Assembly: GCA_003157175.1 (NCBI GenBank)
Contig: PMIQ01000230.1
Span: 868-8,086 of the forward strand
Reading direction: 5' to 3'
Length of the DNA: 7,219 bases
Source: Chloroflexota bacterium
Lineage (GTDB): Bacteria; Chloroflexota; Limnocylindria; Limnocylindrales; CSP1-4
Under the pieces are notes generated by a model. It was given only the letters and a program-made list of their open reading frames with translations, was not told where the DNA came from and made no database searches. The position numbers and the translations under genes are program-made. Within the stretch, counting starts at the first letter, position 1. Every line of letters begins with the position of its first letter. Of the stretch, positions 1 through 5,333 are shown piece by piece.

Positions 1-573
1 GAAGAAGAACGTGTATCGCAGGAAGAAGCCCGCCAGCAGCGCCAGGCTGCCGACCATCACGCCGACGATCAGAGTGAAACGGATGTCGTAATTGCGGACG
101 TGCGACAACTCGTGGCCGAGGACGCCCTGGAGTTCTTCGCGATTCATCTTCTGCAGCAGGCCGGTCGTCACGGCCACTGAAGAATGCTGGGGGTCACGGC
201 CGGTCGCGAAGGCGTTGGGCGATGGGTCATCGATGATGTAGACCTTGGGCATCGGCACGCCCGCGGCAAGCGCCATCTCCGTCACGACGTCGTATAGCGC
301 CGGCGCCTGTTGCGCGGTGACCTCTCGGGCGTGCGAACTCGACAGGACGAGCTTGTCGCCGCCGTAGTAGGAGAACAGAGCGCCGACCGTGCCAATGCCA
401 ATGGCGATGACCAGGGCGCCGATTCCAAAGGCCACTTCGTCGCCGCTGCCATACCCGATACTGAAACCGATCACGAATCCAAAGGCGGCCAGGAAGCCGA
501 TGACCACAAGCGCCAACGCGAAGGACTTGCGCCGGTTGGCCGATTCCTCGGAATAGAAAGTGGTGCTTGTCAC
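1..573 (-). CDS. htpX: HtpX-type zinc metalloprotease (M48 family), N-terminal 191 codons, cut by window edge
   Basis: This is a membrane-bound zinc endopeptidase of the M48B family, which degrades damaged or misfolded membrane proteins under envelope stress. The visible part has two hydrophobic segments (about residues 18-42 and 48-70), then the cytosolic protease domain with the family motif SPNAFATGR (118-126), then the zinc-binding and catalytic motif HELSH (154-158, HExxH), and the start of a third membrane segment (166-191). The third zinc ligand and the C-terminal part (the family is usually about 290-300 residues) lie beyond base 1. I chose the GTG at 573 because the reading frame matches the family from the first residues and a GAGG Shine-Dalgarno lies 8 bases upstream. 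It follows lemA after 65 bases, the usual pairing of these genes. The truncation comes from the window edge, and no internal stop is seen. Identification is firm; the physiological substrate is unknown. Confidence 0.95.
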   Translation of the reverse strand, partial: MTSTTFYSEESANRRKSFALALVVIGFLAAFGFVIGFSIGYGSGDEVAFGIGALVIAIGIGTVGALFSYYGGDKLVLSSSHAREVTAQQAPALYDVVTEMALAAGVPMPKVYIIDDPSPNAFATGRDPQHSSVAVTTGLLQKMNREELQGVLGHELSHVRNYDIRFTLIVGVMVGSLALLAGFFLRYTFFF

Positions 574-594
574 AAACGCAGCCTCAGGGGGGCG

Positions 595-620
595 AGGCCG
601 CGCCACGTCAGGCGCGGCCT
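595..620 (-). promoter_or_regulatory. Perfect 10-bp stem-loop between lemA and htpX
   Basis: Bases 595-604 are exactly complementary to 611-620 (AGGCCGCGCC against GGCGCGGCCT), leaving a 6-base loop. The element starts 18 bases after the lemA stop codon and ends 21 bases before the htpX start codon. The GAGG ribosome-binding site of htpX is outside the stem. No run of T follows on the minus strand, so it is not a classical intrinsic terminator. It could set the ratio of the two proteins, by partial termination or by protecting the 3' end of a processed lemA transcript. The structure is seen directly; its function is inferred. Confidence 0.6.
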
Positions 621-638
621 ATCTCAGTGCCGGAACTG

Positions 639-1199
639 CTATCCGAGATTGACGACCGGAACCGCCGAGGCGTCCGCGTCGGCTGCGAAGAACTCCCGCT
701 TCGTGAAGCCCATCGGCCCGGCGATCAGCACGTTCGGGAAGACCTGGAGGGAGTTGTTGTACTCCAGGACGGTCGCGTTGTAGTGCTGGCGAGAGAACGA
801 GATTTGGTTCTCGGTCGTCGTCAACTGCTCCTGCAGCGACAGCACGTTCTGATTGGCCTTCAGATCCGGGTAGTTCTCGACGACGGCGAAGAGCGACCGC
901 AGCGTGCCGGTCAGCGCGTTCTCTGCCTGACCCTGCGCGACCGGACCCTGAGAGCCGGCGGCGACGGCGTTGGCGCGAGCGGTAGTGACGGCCTCGAGGA
1001 CTCCCTTCTCGAAGTCCATGTAGCCTTTCACCGCGTTCACGAGGTTCGGGATGAGGTCGTGACGGCGCTGGAACTGGACCTGGATCTGGGAGTTGGCCTC
1101 GTCGACGCGATTGCGCTTCGTGACGAGACCGTTGTAGACGCTGACCAGGAACAGGACCAGGACTACCAGTACGACGACGACGATGATTAGCGGGACCAC
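639..1199 (-). CDS. lemA: LemA family membrane protein
   Basis: The product is a 186-residue LemA-family protein with one N-terminal membrane segment (residues 2-21, almost all Val, Ile and Leu), followed by a helical domain on one side of the membrane. The family signature is clear: YNGLVTKRNRVDEA (22-35), then SQIQVQFQRRHDLIPNLV (37-54), then a KGYMDFE segment. The length is normal for the family. I place the start at the GTG at 1199, because AGGAGG lies 5 bases upstream and the membrane segment follows at once. An upstream in-frame GTG at 1229 is possible, but it has no such site and would begin inside the hairpin of the leader. The molecular role of LemA is poorly defined. Its frequent linkage to htpX, repeated here, suggests a part in envelope quality control. 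It is probably the first gene of a lemA-htpX operon. Confidence 0.93.
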   Translation of the reverse strand: MVPLIIVVVVLVVLVLFLVSVYNGLVTKRNRVDEANSQIQVQFQRRHDLIPNLVNAVKGYMDFEKGVLEAVTTARANAVAAGSQGPVAQGQAENALTGTLRSLFAVVENYPDLKANQNVLSLQEQLTTTENQISFSRQHYNATVLEYNNSLQVFPNVLIAGPMGFTKREFFAADADASAVPVVNLG

Positions 1200-1223
1200 G
1201 TGTCCCTCCTCCGATCGAGTGGG

Positions 1224-1241
1224 CCGCACGAGAACGTGCGG
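1224..1241 (-). promoter_or_regulatory. Perfect 7-bp hairpin in the lemA leader
   Basis: CCGCACG (1224-1230) and CGTGCGG (1235-1241) are exact inverted repeats around a 4-base spacer. The element lies 25 bases upstream of the chosen lemA start codon and just downstream of the candidate -10 box, so it would cover the very first bases of the transcript. It could be an operator for a dimeric repressor or a 5'-end mRNA-stabilising hairpin. It leaves the lemA Shine-Dalgarno sequence free. Confidence 0.5.
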
Positions 1242-1245
1242 GGTC

Positions 1246-1254
1246 AGTCTAGCA
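1246..1254 (-). promoter_or_regulatory. Candidate extended -10 promoter element for lemA-htpX
   Basis: On the minus strand these bases read TGCTAGACT, which fits the extended -10 form TGn-TAnnnT. The predicted start of transcription is near base 1239, giving a leader of about 40 bases. No good -35 hexamer stands at 16-18 bases upstream, which is tolerated for extended -10 promoters. The same nine bases recur upstream of the tRNA cluster (3259-3267). Confidence 0.45.
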
Positions 1255-1612
1255 GGCGCCTACCTGAGCCACGCCTGAAGGTCCATTGCGCGGAGCAAGC
1301 ACGCCGTTAGCCGCCTGCGGGTATTCACAGTCGTTCGACTAGCCGTCGCGACCGAAGGTTCGGCTGTTCCTGGGCCGGGTGCACCCGCGGCGCCTCGCAA
1401 CCATCGCCGGCCGGTCGGCAGTGCCAGCGGCCCGAGCAGCGGGACCCGGCGCCACGGGCGCCGGCGACGCAGCGGAGGCGCGACGGCCGGCCCGGTGTCG
1501 GCGGTCGGGCTGGGCCTCGGCACAGCATTTCGCCGGCACTCAGCCGACTGCGCCACTCGCGCGCGTGACCGCGAGGCGTAGGGCAGACGGATCTGGAGGT
1601 GCAACGGCGCTC
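1255..1612. other. Long GC-rich intergenic region without a convincing gene
   Basis: These 358 bases separate the kelch protein gene from lemA. Open frames cross them on both strands, but they are rich in Arg, Pro, Ala and Gly, have no recognisable domain, and run into the kelch gene in a wrong frame. I therefore treat them as open only because stop codons are rare in GC-rich DNA. The region holds a perfect 8-bp hairpin with a 3-base loop (1446-1464), a 12-base perfect palindrome (1376-1387, CGGGTGCACCCG), and on the minus strand a stretch resembling the first half of a tRNA (1531-1562). I saw no signature of tmRNA, RNase P RNA or SRP RNA. A small RNA or a decayed gene cannot be excluded. Confidence 0.5.
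1446..1464 (-). terminator. Strong GC hairpin downstream of the kelch gene, possible terminator
   Basis: CCGGCGCC (1446-1453) and GGCGCCGG (1457-1464) pair perfectly across 3 bases. The hairpin lies about 150 bases after the stop codon of the kelch gene and 247 bases before the lemA start. There is no T-run, so intrinsic termination is uncertain. It may be only a structural element in the 3' untranslated region. Confidence 0.25.
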
Positions 1613-2725
1613 CTAGGGTGTGTACAACTCCGCGCTGTCGATGGTCCGGTCCTGGTCGAAGGCCGCTCCCCCGGCGACCAGGACCCGGCCGTCCTGCAGC
1701 AAAGTGGCGGTCGCCTCCCAACGCTCCGTTCCGAGCGACCCGGTTGGCAGAAACCTTGCCGTCTTGGGGTTATACAGCTCACAACGAGTGTCGGCGGCGC
1801 CCCCCGCCAAGAGGACCTGGCCGTTCTTTAGAAGCGTCGCCGTACCCGACGAGCGTTCGACGCTCATCGAGCCAGTGGCGACGAAGGTGCGAGCCTTGGG
1901 GTCGTATAGCTCGGCAGACGCCAGGTCAGCGTAGGAGTCATCGAATCCGCCAACCAACAGAACGTGACCGTCAGGGAGGAGCGTCGCCGTGTGAGCGGCC
2001 CGAGCCTCGGTCATGGAACCTGTTGTGACGAAGGCTCCCGACGTGGGATCGAACAGCTCGGCCGATCCCAAGGGCTTGCCGCTGTAGTCCTCCCCTCCGG
2101 CGATGAGGACCTGACCCCCAGGCAGCAAGGTGGCGATTGCATAGCGACGGTAAGTGGTCATTGGGCCCGTAAGGCGGAAGGTCCCGGACGTCGGATCGTA
2201 CAACTCGGCCGATGACGCCAAGTCGCCGGTGTCTTGACCTCCGGCGACGAGCACCTCGCCGTCAGGCAGGAGAGTTGCAGTTGGGAATCTCCGCGGGACG
2301 TTCATGGATCCAGTCGCCCTGAAGGTCCCTGACCGCGGGCCGTACAACTCGGCTGAGGCTAGGGCGTGGTCCGCATCGTCCATGCCGCCCACCACGAGAA
2401 CGTCGCCGTCCGGGAGGAGAACCGCTGCCTGATTGGTTCGAGTGGCGGTCATTGACCCGGTGGCAGCAAAGGCCCCGATGTGGGGGTCGTACAGCTCGGC
2501 CGAGGCATAGCTCGGACCGGTAAGCAACTCTCCACCTGCGATCAGGACTCGACCATCGGCCAGAAGCACTGCGCTCTGGAACTCACGGGCCTGTGCCAAG
2601 GAGCCCATCCTGGCAAAGGTACCGGGCGCGCTCTGGGCGCAGGCGGCAACGGCAAATGCCATCGTGAAAGCAGCGCCTAGCGCACGCCGGTCCGGAACGA
2701 GGTCCTTCGCGAACCACTGCATCAC
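1613..2725 (-). CDS. Secreted kelch-like beta-propeller lipoprotein
   Basis: The product is 370 residues long. The N-terminus has a hydrophobic export signal (about residues 15-28) ending in VAAC, a plausible lipobox with Cys29 as the lipid-modified residue, so the protein is probably anchored outside the cell membrane. The rest is seven repeats of about 49 residues of the form TATLLPDGxVLVAGGxD...ASAELYDPxSGTFxxTGSM, the bacterial kelch/galactose-oxidase-central-domain type, and should fold as a seven-bladed propeller. The last repeat stops at SAELYTP and lacks the closing GTFxxTGSM strand. The matching segment GTFARMGSL occurs just after Cys29, so the ring can be closed by joining the two ends. 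No catalytic domain is attached, so binding or scaffolding is more likely than catalysis; the ligand is unknown. The start is GTG at 2725 (GAGG 7 bases upstream) or the adjacent ATG at 2722. It appears to be a single-gene unit. Confidence 0.9.
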   Translation of the reverse strand: MMQWFAKDLVPDRRALGAAFTMAFAVAACAQSAPGTFARMGSLAQAREFQSAVLLADGRVLIAGGELLTGPSYASAELYDPHIGAFAATGSMTATRTNQAAVLLPDGDVLVVGGMDDADHALASAELYGPRSGTFRATGSMNVPRRFPTATLLPDGEVLVAGGQDTGDLASSAELYDPTSGTFRLTGPMTTYRRYAIATLLPGGQVLIAGGEDYSGKPLGSAELFDPTSGAFVTTGSMTEARAAHTATLLPDGHVLLVGGFDDSYADLASAELYDPKARTFVATGSMSVERSSGTATLLKNGQVLLAGGAADTRCELYNPKTARFLPTGSLGTERWEATATLLQDGRVLVAGGAAFDQDRTIDSAELYTP

Positions 2726-2774
2726 GGCCGTCCCTCACCCCGCCACTGACTTCGCCCGTATCTTGGCACAGATG

Positions 2775-2805
2775 AGTGTGGGGGCACGGCGCGCTCGAGG
2801 GTCAA
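2775..2805 (-). promoter_or_regulatory. Weak candidate promoter for the kelch gene
   Basis: On the minus strand TTGACC (2805-2800) is followed after 19 bases by CACACT (2780-2775), about 50 bases upstream of the start codon. The -35 match is good, but the -10 match is poor and the spacer is long. The kelch gene could instead be read through from the tRNA cluster. Confidence 0.25.
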
Positions 2806-2842
2806 GACGTGCGGGCGTTTCCCACGCAAACACAACAGGGAA

Positions 2843-2918
2843 TGGTGGGCGGTGCAGGATTCGAACCTGCGACATCCTCGGTGTAAACGAGGCGCTCTAA
2901 CCGCTGAGCTAACCGCCC
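2843..2918 (-). tRNA. tRNA-Val (anticodon UAC), CCA encoded
   Basis: The 76-base gene folds into a standard cloverleaf: acceptor stem GGGCGGT/ACCGCCC, D arm with GCTC/GAGC, anticodon stem CCTCG/CGAGG with loop TTTACAC (anticodon TAC, reading GUA and probably other Val codons), and T arm GCAGG-TTCGAAT-CCTGC. Discriminator A is followed by an encoded CCA (2843-2845). It is the last of three tRNA genes in the same direction, 88 bases after tRNA-Leu(GAG). Confidence 0.97.
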
Positions 2919-2972
2919 GGGAAGCCGCGGTGGCCGTGCCGGCCGCTTGGCGACCGAGGTCTTGTTCGCGCA

Positions 2973-2987
2973 GGCCGCCTGGCGGCC
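2973..2987 (-). terminator. Perfect GC palindrome between tRNA-Leu(GAG) and tRNA-Val
   Basis: GGCCGCC and GGCGGCC flank one base, giving a tight 6-bp stem with a 3-base loop. It begins 19 bases beyond the CCA end of tRNA-Leu(GAG). The position suits a processing or termination hairpin after a tRNA, but no T-run follows. Chance occurrence in GC-rich DNA is possible. Confidence 0.25.
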
Positions 2988-3006
2988 GATGGTCTCAAGA
3001 AGAGGG

Positions 3007-3091
3007 TGGTGCCCAGGCCGGGACTTGAACCCGGATGGATTGCTCCATACGCCCCTCAAACGTACGCGTATACCAATTCCGCCACCTGGGC
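3007..3091 (-). tRNA. tRNA-Leu (anticodon GAG), CCA encoded
   Basis: This is an 85-base class II tRNA. Acceptor GCCCAGG pairs with CCTGGGC, the D arm is the Leu type (GCGGAATTGGTATACGC), and the anticodon stem TACGT/GCGTA carries loop TTGAGGG (anticodon GAG, for CUC and CUU). A long variable arm TGGAGCAATCCA forms its own stem, and the T arm is CCGGG-TTCAAGT-CCCGG. Discriminator A and an encoded CCA (3007-3009) follow. It lies 42 bases downstream of tRNA-Leu(CAG), so both are probably cut from one precursor. Confidence 0.97.
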
Positions 3092-3133
3092 ACGAGAATT
3101 GTCGCGACGCCTCCGCGCCGCCTCATTGATTCC

Positions 3134-3219
3134 TGGTGCCGAGGAGGGGATTTGAACCCCTACACCCTTGCGGGCACCGGCTCCTGAAGCCGGCGCGTCT
3201 GCCATTCCGCCACCTCGGC
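3134..3219 (-). tRNA. tRNA-Leu (anticodon CAG), CCA encoded
   Basis: This is an 86-base class II tRNA. Acceptor GCCGAGG pairs with CCTCGGC, the anticodon stem CCGGC/GCCGG carries loop TTCAGGA (anticodon CAG, for CUG, expected to be the main Leu codon in such a GC-rich genome), the variable arm is TGCCCGCAAGGGTGT, and the T arm is AGGGG-TTCAAAT-CCCCT. CCA is encoded (3134-3136). Its 5' end lies only 16 bases after the stop codon of the binding-protein gene, so its promoter must be inside that gene or further upstream. Confidence 0.97.
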
Positions 3220-3235
3220 GCACACAGCAGCGGGG

Positions 3236-4948
3236 CTACCCGTCGCTGGCGAGGCGCCAGTCTAGCACATCCCAGTAGCGACCCGAGGGATCCGAAATCT
3301 CGTCCGTGGAGACGCCCTGGACGCGATCCGAGACGACGAATTCGTAGTCGGCGAAGCATATCGGGAGCATGAGAACGTTTGTCGACACGTACTTCTCCAC
3401 GGCCGAAATGGCGGCCTGGCGGGTGGCCGGGTCGGAAGTGGTTCGAACGGCCGTCAGAAGCTGATCCAGCGACGCATCCGTGACGCCCGAGAGGTTCGAG
3501 CCGGCAGGCGCCGCCTGCGACGACAGGAGGAGAGGGCTGACATCCGGGTCGAGCCCGAGCTGGTAGTCGACCACGGCCGCGTCGAAGGTGCCGCTCGAGA
3601 GGTTCTGCGTGTAGTCGGCAGCATCGAAGGTCTGAAGGGTGACGTTGATCCCGAGGCCGCTCCACTCCGTCTCGACTTCGACGGCGATGTTATAGGCGAT
3701 GGGGTTCGCCGTTTCGTTCGGGCTCATCAGCTTGATCGCGTAGTGGCTCTTCGCGTTCGGCAGCGTCCAGCCCGATTGATCGCGAACCCAGCCGGCGGCG
3801 ACGAGGTCCGCTTCGGCGGCGGAAGTGCTGTAAGCGGTGGCGGAGACCGCGGCCGGGTCGTATGACGGCGACCAGCTGGGGAGCGGCACGTCGGCCACGG
3901 TCCCGAGGCCGTGCAGGACCGTCGTCAGGATCTTGGATCGATCGATGCCGGCAAGCAGCCCCTGCCGCGCGCTCAGCTTCCCGAATTCGGGGTGGGCGGC
4001 GGCCCGCTGGTTCAGGACGACCGAATACATGCTCGCCGACGGATACCGCGCCACTCTGGCCCCGGCCCGAGCCGCTGCGGCGTCGGTGAAATCGGGCGTG
4101 AGATCCCCCACCGCATCCACGTTGCCGGCCTTGAAGCTCGCGATCGCCGAGGCCTCATCGTCGAAGAAGACCAGATCGATGCTGTCGACGTTGCCCTGTG
4201 GGGCAGCCGTGGCGCCGGCAGTCGCCGTGGCGCCGGCAGTGGCGCCCGTCGCGGCGCTGTCGCCGGCCGCCGCCACGGCAGCGGTGCGGGTCAGCAGGAC
4301 GTGCGTGTCGTCCATCTCCGCGATGCGATACGGCCCATCGCCGATCGGTTGGCCGCTGAAATCCGAGGTGGCGAGGTCGGTGACGTCCGTCTGGCCAAGG
4401 AGATGCTCAGGCAGGATCGGCAGCAACGTCTGCCGCAGAAAACCTCCGAGTGGGGTCGGCAATGTGAAGCGCACCACGTTGGAACCCACCGCGGTGGCCT
4501 TGATCCCCTGCCACGACCCCCCGAGCGGCCCGTCATAGTCCGGATCCTCGGCGAGGTCGACGGTGAAGACGACGTCGGCAGCCGTGACCGGCTGGCCGTC
4601 CTCCCAGCGGGCGTCGGTGCGCATGTTGAAGGTATAGGTCAGGCCGTCGGGCGAGACCGCCCAGGAGCGAGCCAGGTCGGGCACCAGCGTGCCATTCGGG
4701 CCAGCGCGCAGCAGACCTCGAAATAGCAACGCCACGAGATCGCGGTCGACTTGCGTGCTCGCCGTCAAGGGGGTTATCGAGCTCGGATGACCGACCACGC
4801 CCTCGCGGTAAGTGACGGCAGGCGCCGCGGTGGGCAGTTCGGGCGTCGGAGAAGCTTGCGGCGCAGACACCGGCACGAACATCGCCGCGCCTACGATCGC
4901 CAGCATCAGAACCAGTGCGGCGACGGCAAACCGGTCACGACGTTTCAT
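3236..4948 (-). CDS. ABC transporter substrate-binding protein, family 5 (peptide/nickel type)
   Basis: This 570-residue exported protein belongs to the DppA/OppA class, which captures oligopeptides or similar solutes outside the cell and delivers them to an ABC permease. An N-terminal hydrophobic segment follows KRRDR (residues 7-25), and a Pro/Thr/Ala-rich linker follows it. There is no lipobox cysteine, so it is either cleaved by signal peptidase I or stays anchored, which is unusual where such proteins are normally lipoproteins. The family signature lies at residues 96-128: WAVSPDGLTYTFNMR, then WEDGQPVTAADVVF. A low-complexity Ala/Thr/Gly insert (about 222-250) interrupts the fold. The C-terminus ends WDVLDWRLASDG. 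The start is ATG at 4948 with a weak, rather distant AAGGA. It begins 46 bases after secG, and no permease or ATPase gene is in the window, so it is an orphan here. The ligand cannot be told from sequence. Confidence 0.92.
   Translation of the reverse strand: MKRRDRFAVAALVLMLAIVGAAMFVPVSAPQASPTPELPTAAPAVTYREGVVGHPSSITPLTASTQVDRDLVALLFRGLLRAGPNGTLVPDLARSWAVSPDGLTYTFNMRTDARWEDGQPVTAADVVFTVDLAEDPDYDGPLGGSWQGIKATAVGSNVVRFTLPTPLGGFLRQTLLPILPEHLLGQTDVTDLATSDFSGQPIGDGPYRIAEMDDTHVLLTRTAAVAAAGDSAATGATAGATATAGATAAPQGNVDSIDLVFFDDEASAIASFKAGNVDAVGDLTPDFTDAAAARAGARVARYPSASMYSVVLNQRAAAHPEFGKLSARQGLLAGIDRSKILTTVLHGLGTVADVPLPSWSPSYDPAAVSATAYSTSAAEADLVAAGWVRDQSGWTLPNAKSHYAIKLMSPNETANPIAYNIAVEVETEWSGLGINVTLQTFDAADYTQNLSSGTFDAAVVDYQLGLDPDVSPLLLSSQAAPAGSNLSGVTDASLDQLLTAVRTTSDPATRQAAISAVEKYVSTNVLMLPICFADYEFVVSDRVQGVSTDEISDPSGRYWDVLDWRLASDG
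3259..3267 (-). promoter_or_regulatory. Candidate extended -10 promoter for the tRNA cluster, inside the binding-protein gene
   Basis: On the minus strand these bases read TGCTAGACT, identical to the element upstream of lemA. The predicted transcription start is near 3252, about 33 bases before the 5' end of tRNA-Leu(CAG). The element falls in the codons for Val-Leu-Asp of the binding protein and uses CTA, a Leu codon expected to be rare in GC-rich genes. No clear -35 box is visible. It may also be coincidence in coding DNA. Confidence 0.4.
4206..4241 (-). repeat. Two tandem copies of an 18-bp unit in the binding-protein gene
   Basis: The units 4206-4223 and 4224-4241 agree at 17 of 18 bases. 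Each encodes six residues of Thr, Ala and Gly (TAGATA), within residues 236-248 of the protein. The length is a multiple of three, so the reading frame is kept. The repeats build most of a flexible low-complexity loop and look like a slippage duplication that may vary in length between strains. Confidence 0.85.
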
Positions 4949-4994
4949 CTGGTCGGGACTGTCCTTCGCCTGGTCCGCGAACGCCTGTGCCGGA

Positions 4995-5216
4995 TCAGTG
5001 CGGCAGGAGGAAGCTCGCCTCGGAGAAGACGCAGAACATGACCGCTAGCAAGATCGTGAACTGCCAGAGGCGCCGCTCGACCCCGCGCCGGCTGCGGTAC
5101 ACGGACGAGTCGCCGCCGAAGGTGGCGGACAGCCCGGAGCCGCGCGCCTGGAACAGGATGGCCAGCATCAGGCAGATGCCGACCAGGTCTTGGCCTAGAG
5201 CCAGGGGTGGGTTCAC
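4995..5216 (-). CDS. secG: Preprotein translocase subunit SecG
   Basis: SecG is the small, non-essential partner of SecY and SecE in the protein-conducting channel of the cell membrane. This product has 73 residues from the chosen start, a normal length. It shows two membrane segments (LALGQDLVGICLMLAILFQ, and LWQFTILLAVMFCVFSEASFLL near the C-terminus) with the conserved connecting motif GSGLSATFGGDSSVY between them. The start is uncertain. TTG at 5228 would sit directly against the only GAGG, leaving no spacing, whereas GTG at 5216 is 12 bases from it. An in-frame TAG at 5232-5234 excludes any start further upstream. I prefer the GTG. It follows gpmI after about 117 bases and precedes the binding-protein gene by 46 bases. 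Linkage of secG to glycolytic genes is known in several Gram-positive groups. Confidence 0.92.
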   Translation of the reverse strand: MNPPLALGQDLVGICLMLAILFQARGSGLSATFGGDSSVYRSRRGVERRLWQFTILLAVMFCVFSEASFLLPH

Positions 5217-5282
5217 GGTGTGCTGCAACCTCTATATGGCTTCGCCGGAGGGCGGACCGGGGCATGGTAGCACAGGACAATG

Positions 5283-5299
5283 GCCTCCCGGCTGGAGGC
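5283..5299 (-). terminator. Hairpin between gpmI and secG, possible attenuator
   Basis: GCCTCC (5283-5288) and GGAGGC (5294-5299) pair perfectly around a 5-base loop, 34 bases after the gpmI stop codon. On the minus strand the following bases are CATTGTCC, which is not a T-run. It may reduce read-through into secG or protect the upstream mRNA end. Confidence 0.3.
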
Positions 5300-5333
5300 G
5301 CCGGAAGGCCTCGCCGCGCAATCGAACTCCGAG

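Noticed and set aside
1255..1612. Possible tmRNA, RNase P RNA or SRP RNA in the long gap
   Set aside because: I looked on both strands for the GGTTCRA T-arm of tmRNA, the GAGGAAAGTCC core of RNase P and the GGAAGGAAGCA-like loop of SRP RNA, and found none.
1260..1721. Long minus-strand open frame (153 codons) across the kelch-lemA gap
   Set aside because: It is rich in Arg, Pro, Ala and Gly, has no domain, and its 5' part overlaps the end of the kelch gene in a different frame. Long open frames are expected by chance in DNA of this composition.
1379..1831. Plus-strand open frame of 150 codons
   Set aside because: It runs opposite to the kelch gene over its right half and shows no family features or ribosome-binding site; it is best explained as an antisense shadow.
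2806..2842. Hairpin after tRNA-Val as an intrinsic terminator
   Set aside because: Only an imperfect stem with a bulge can be drawn, and no T-run follows on the minus strand; not strong enough to report.
2802..3129. Short open frames with segments such as GRLAQRLERLVYTEDVAGSNPAPPT
   Set aside because: These are conceptual translations of the tRNA-Val and tRNA-Leu genes, a well-known annotation artefact, not proteins.
3911..4726. Plus-strand open frame of 271 codons opposite the binding-protein gene
   Set aside because: It is antisense to a well-supported family-5 binding protein and has Arg/Gly-rich composition without motifs.
5229..5275. TATAGA and TACCAT as a secG promoter
   Set aside because: Neither has a usable -35 partner. 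TATAGA overlaps the ribosome-binding site of secG, so a start from it would leave too short a leader. Read-through from gpmI is simpler.
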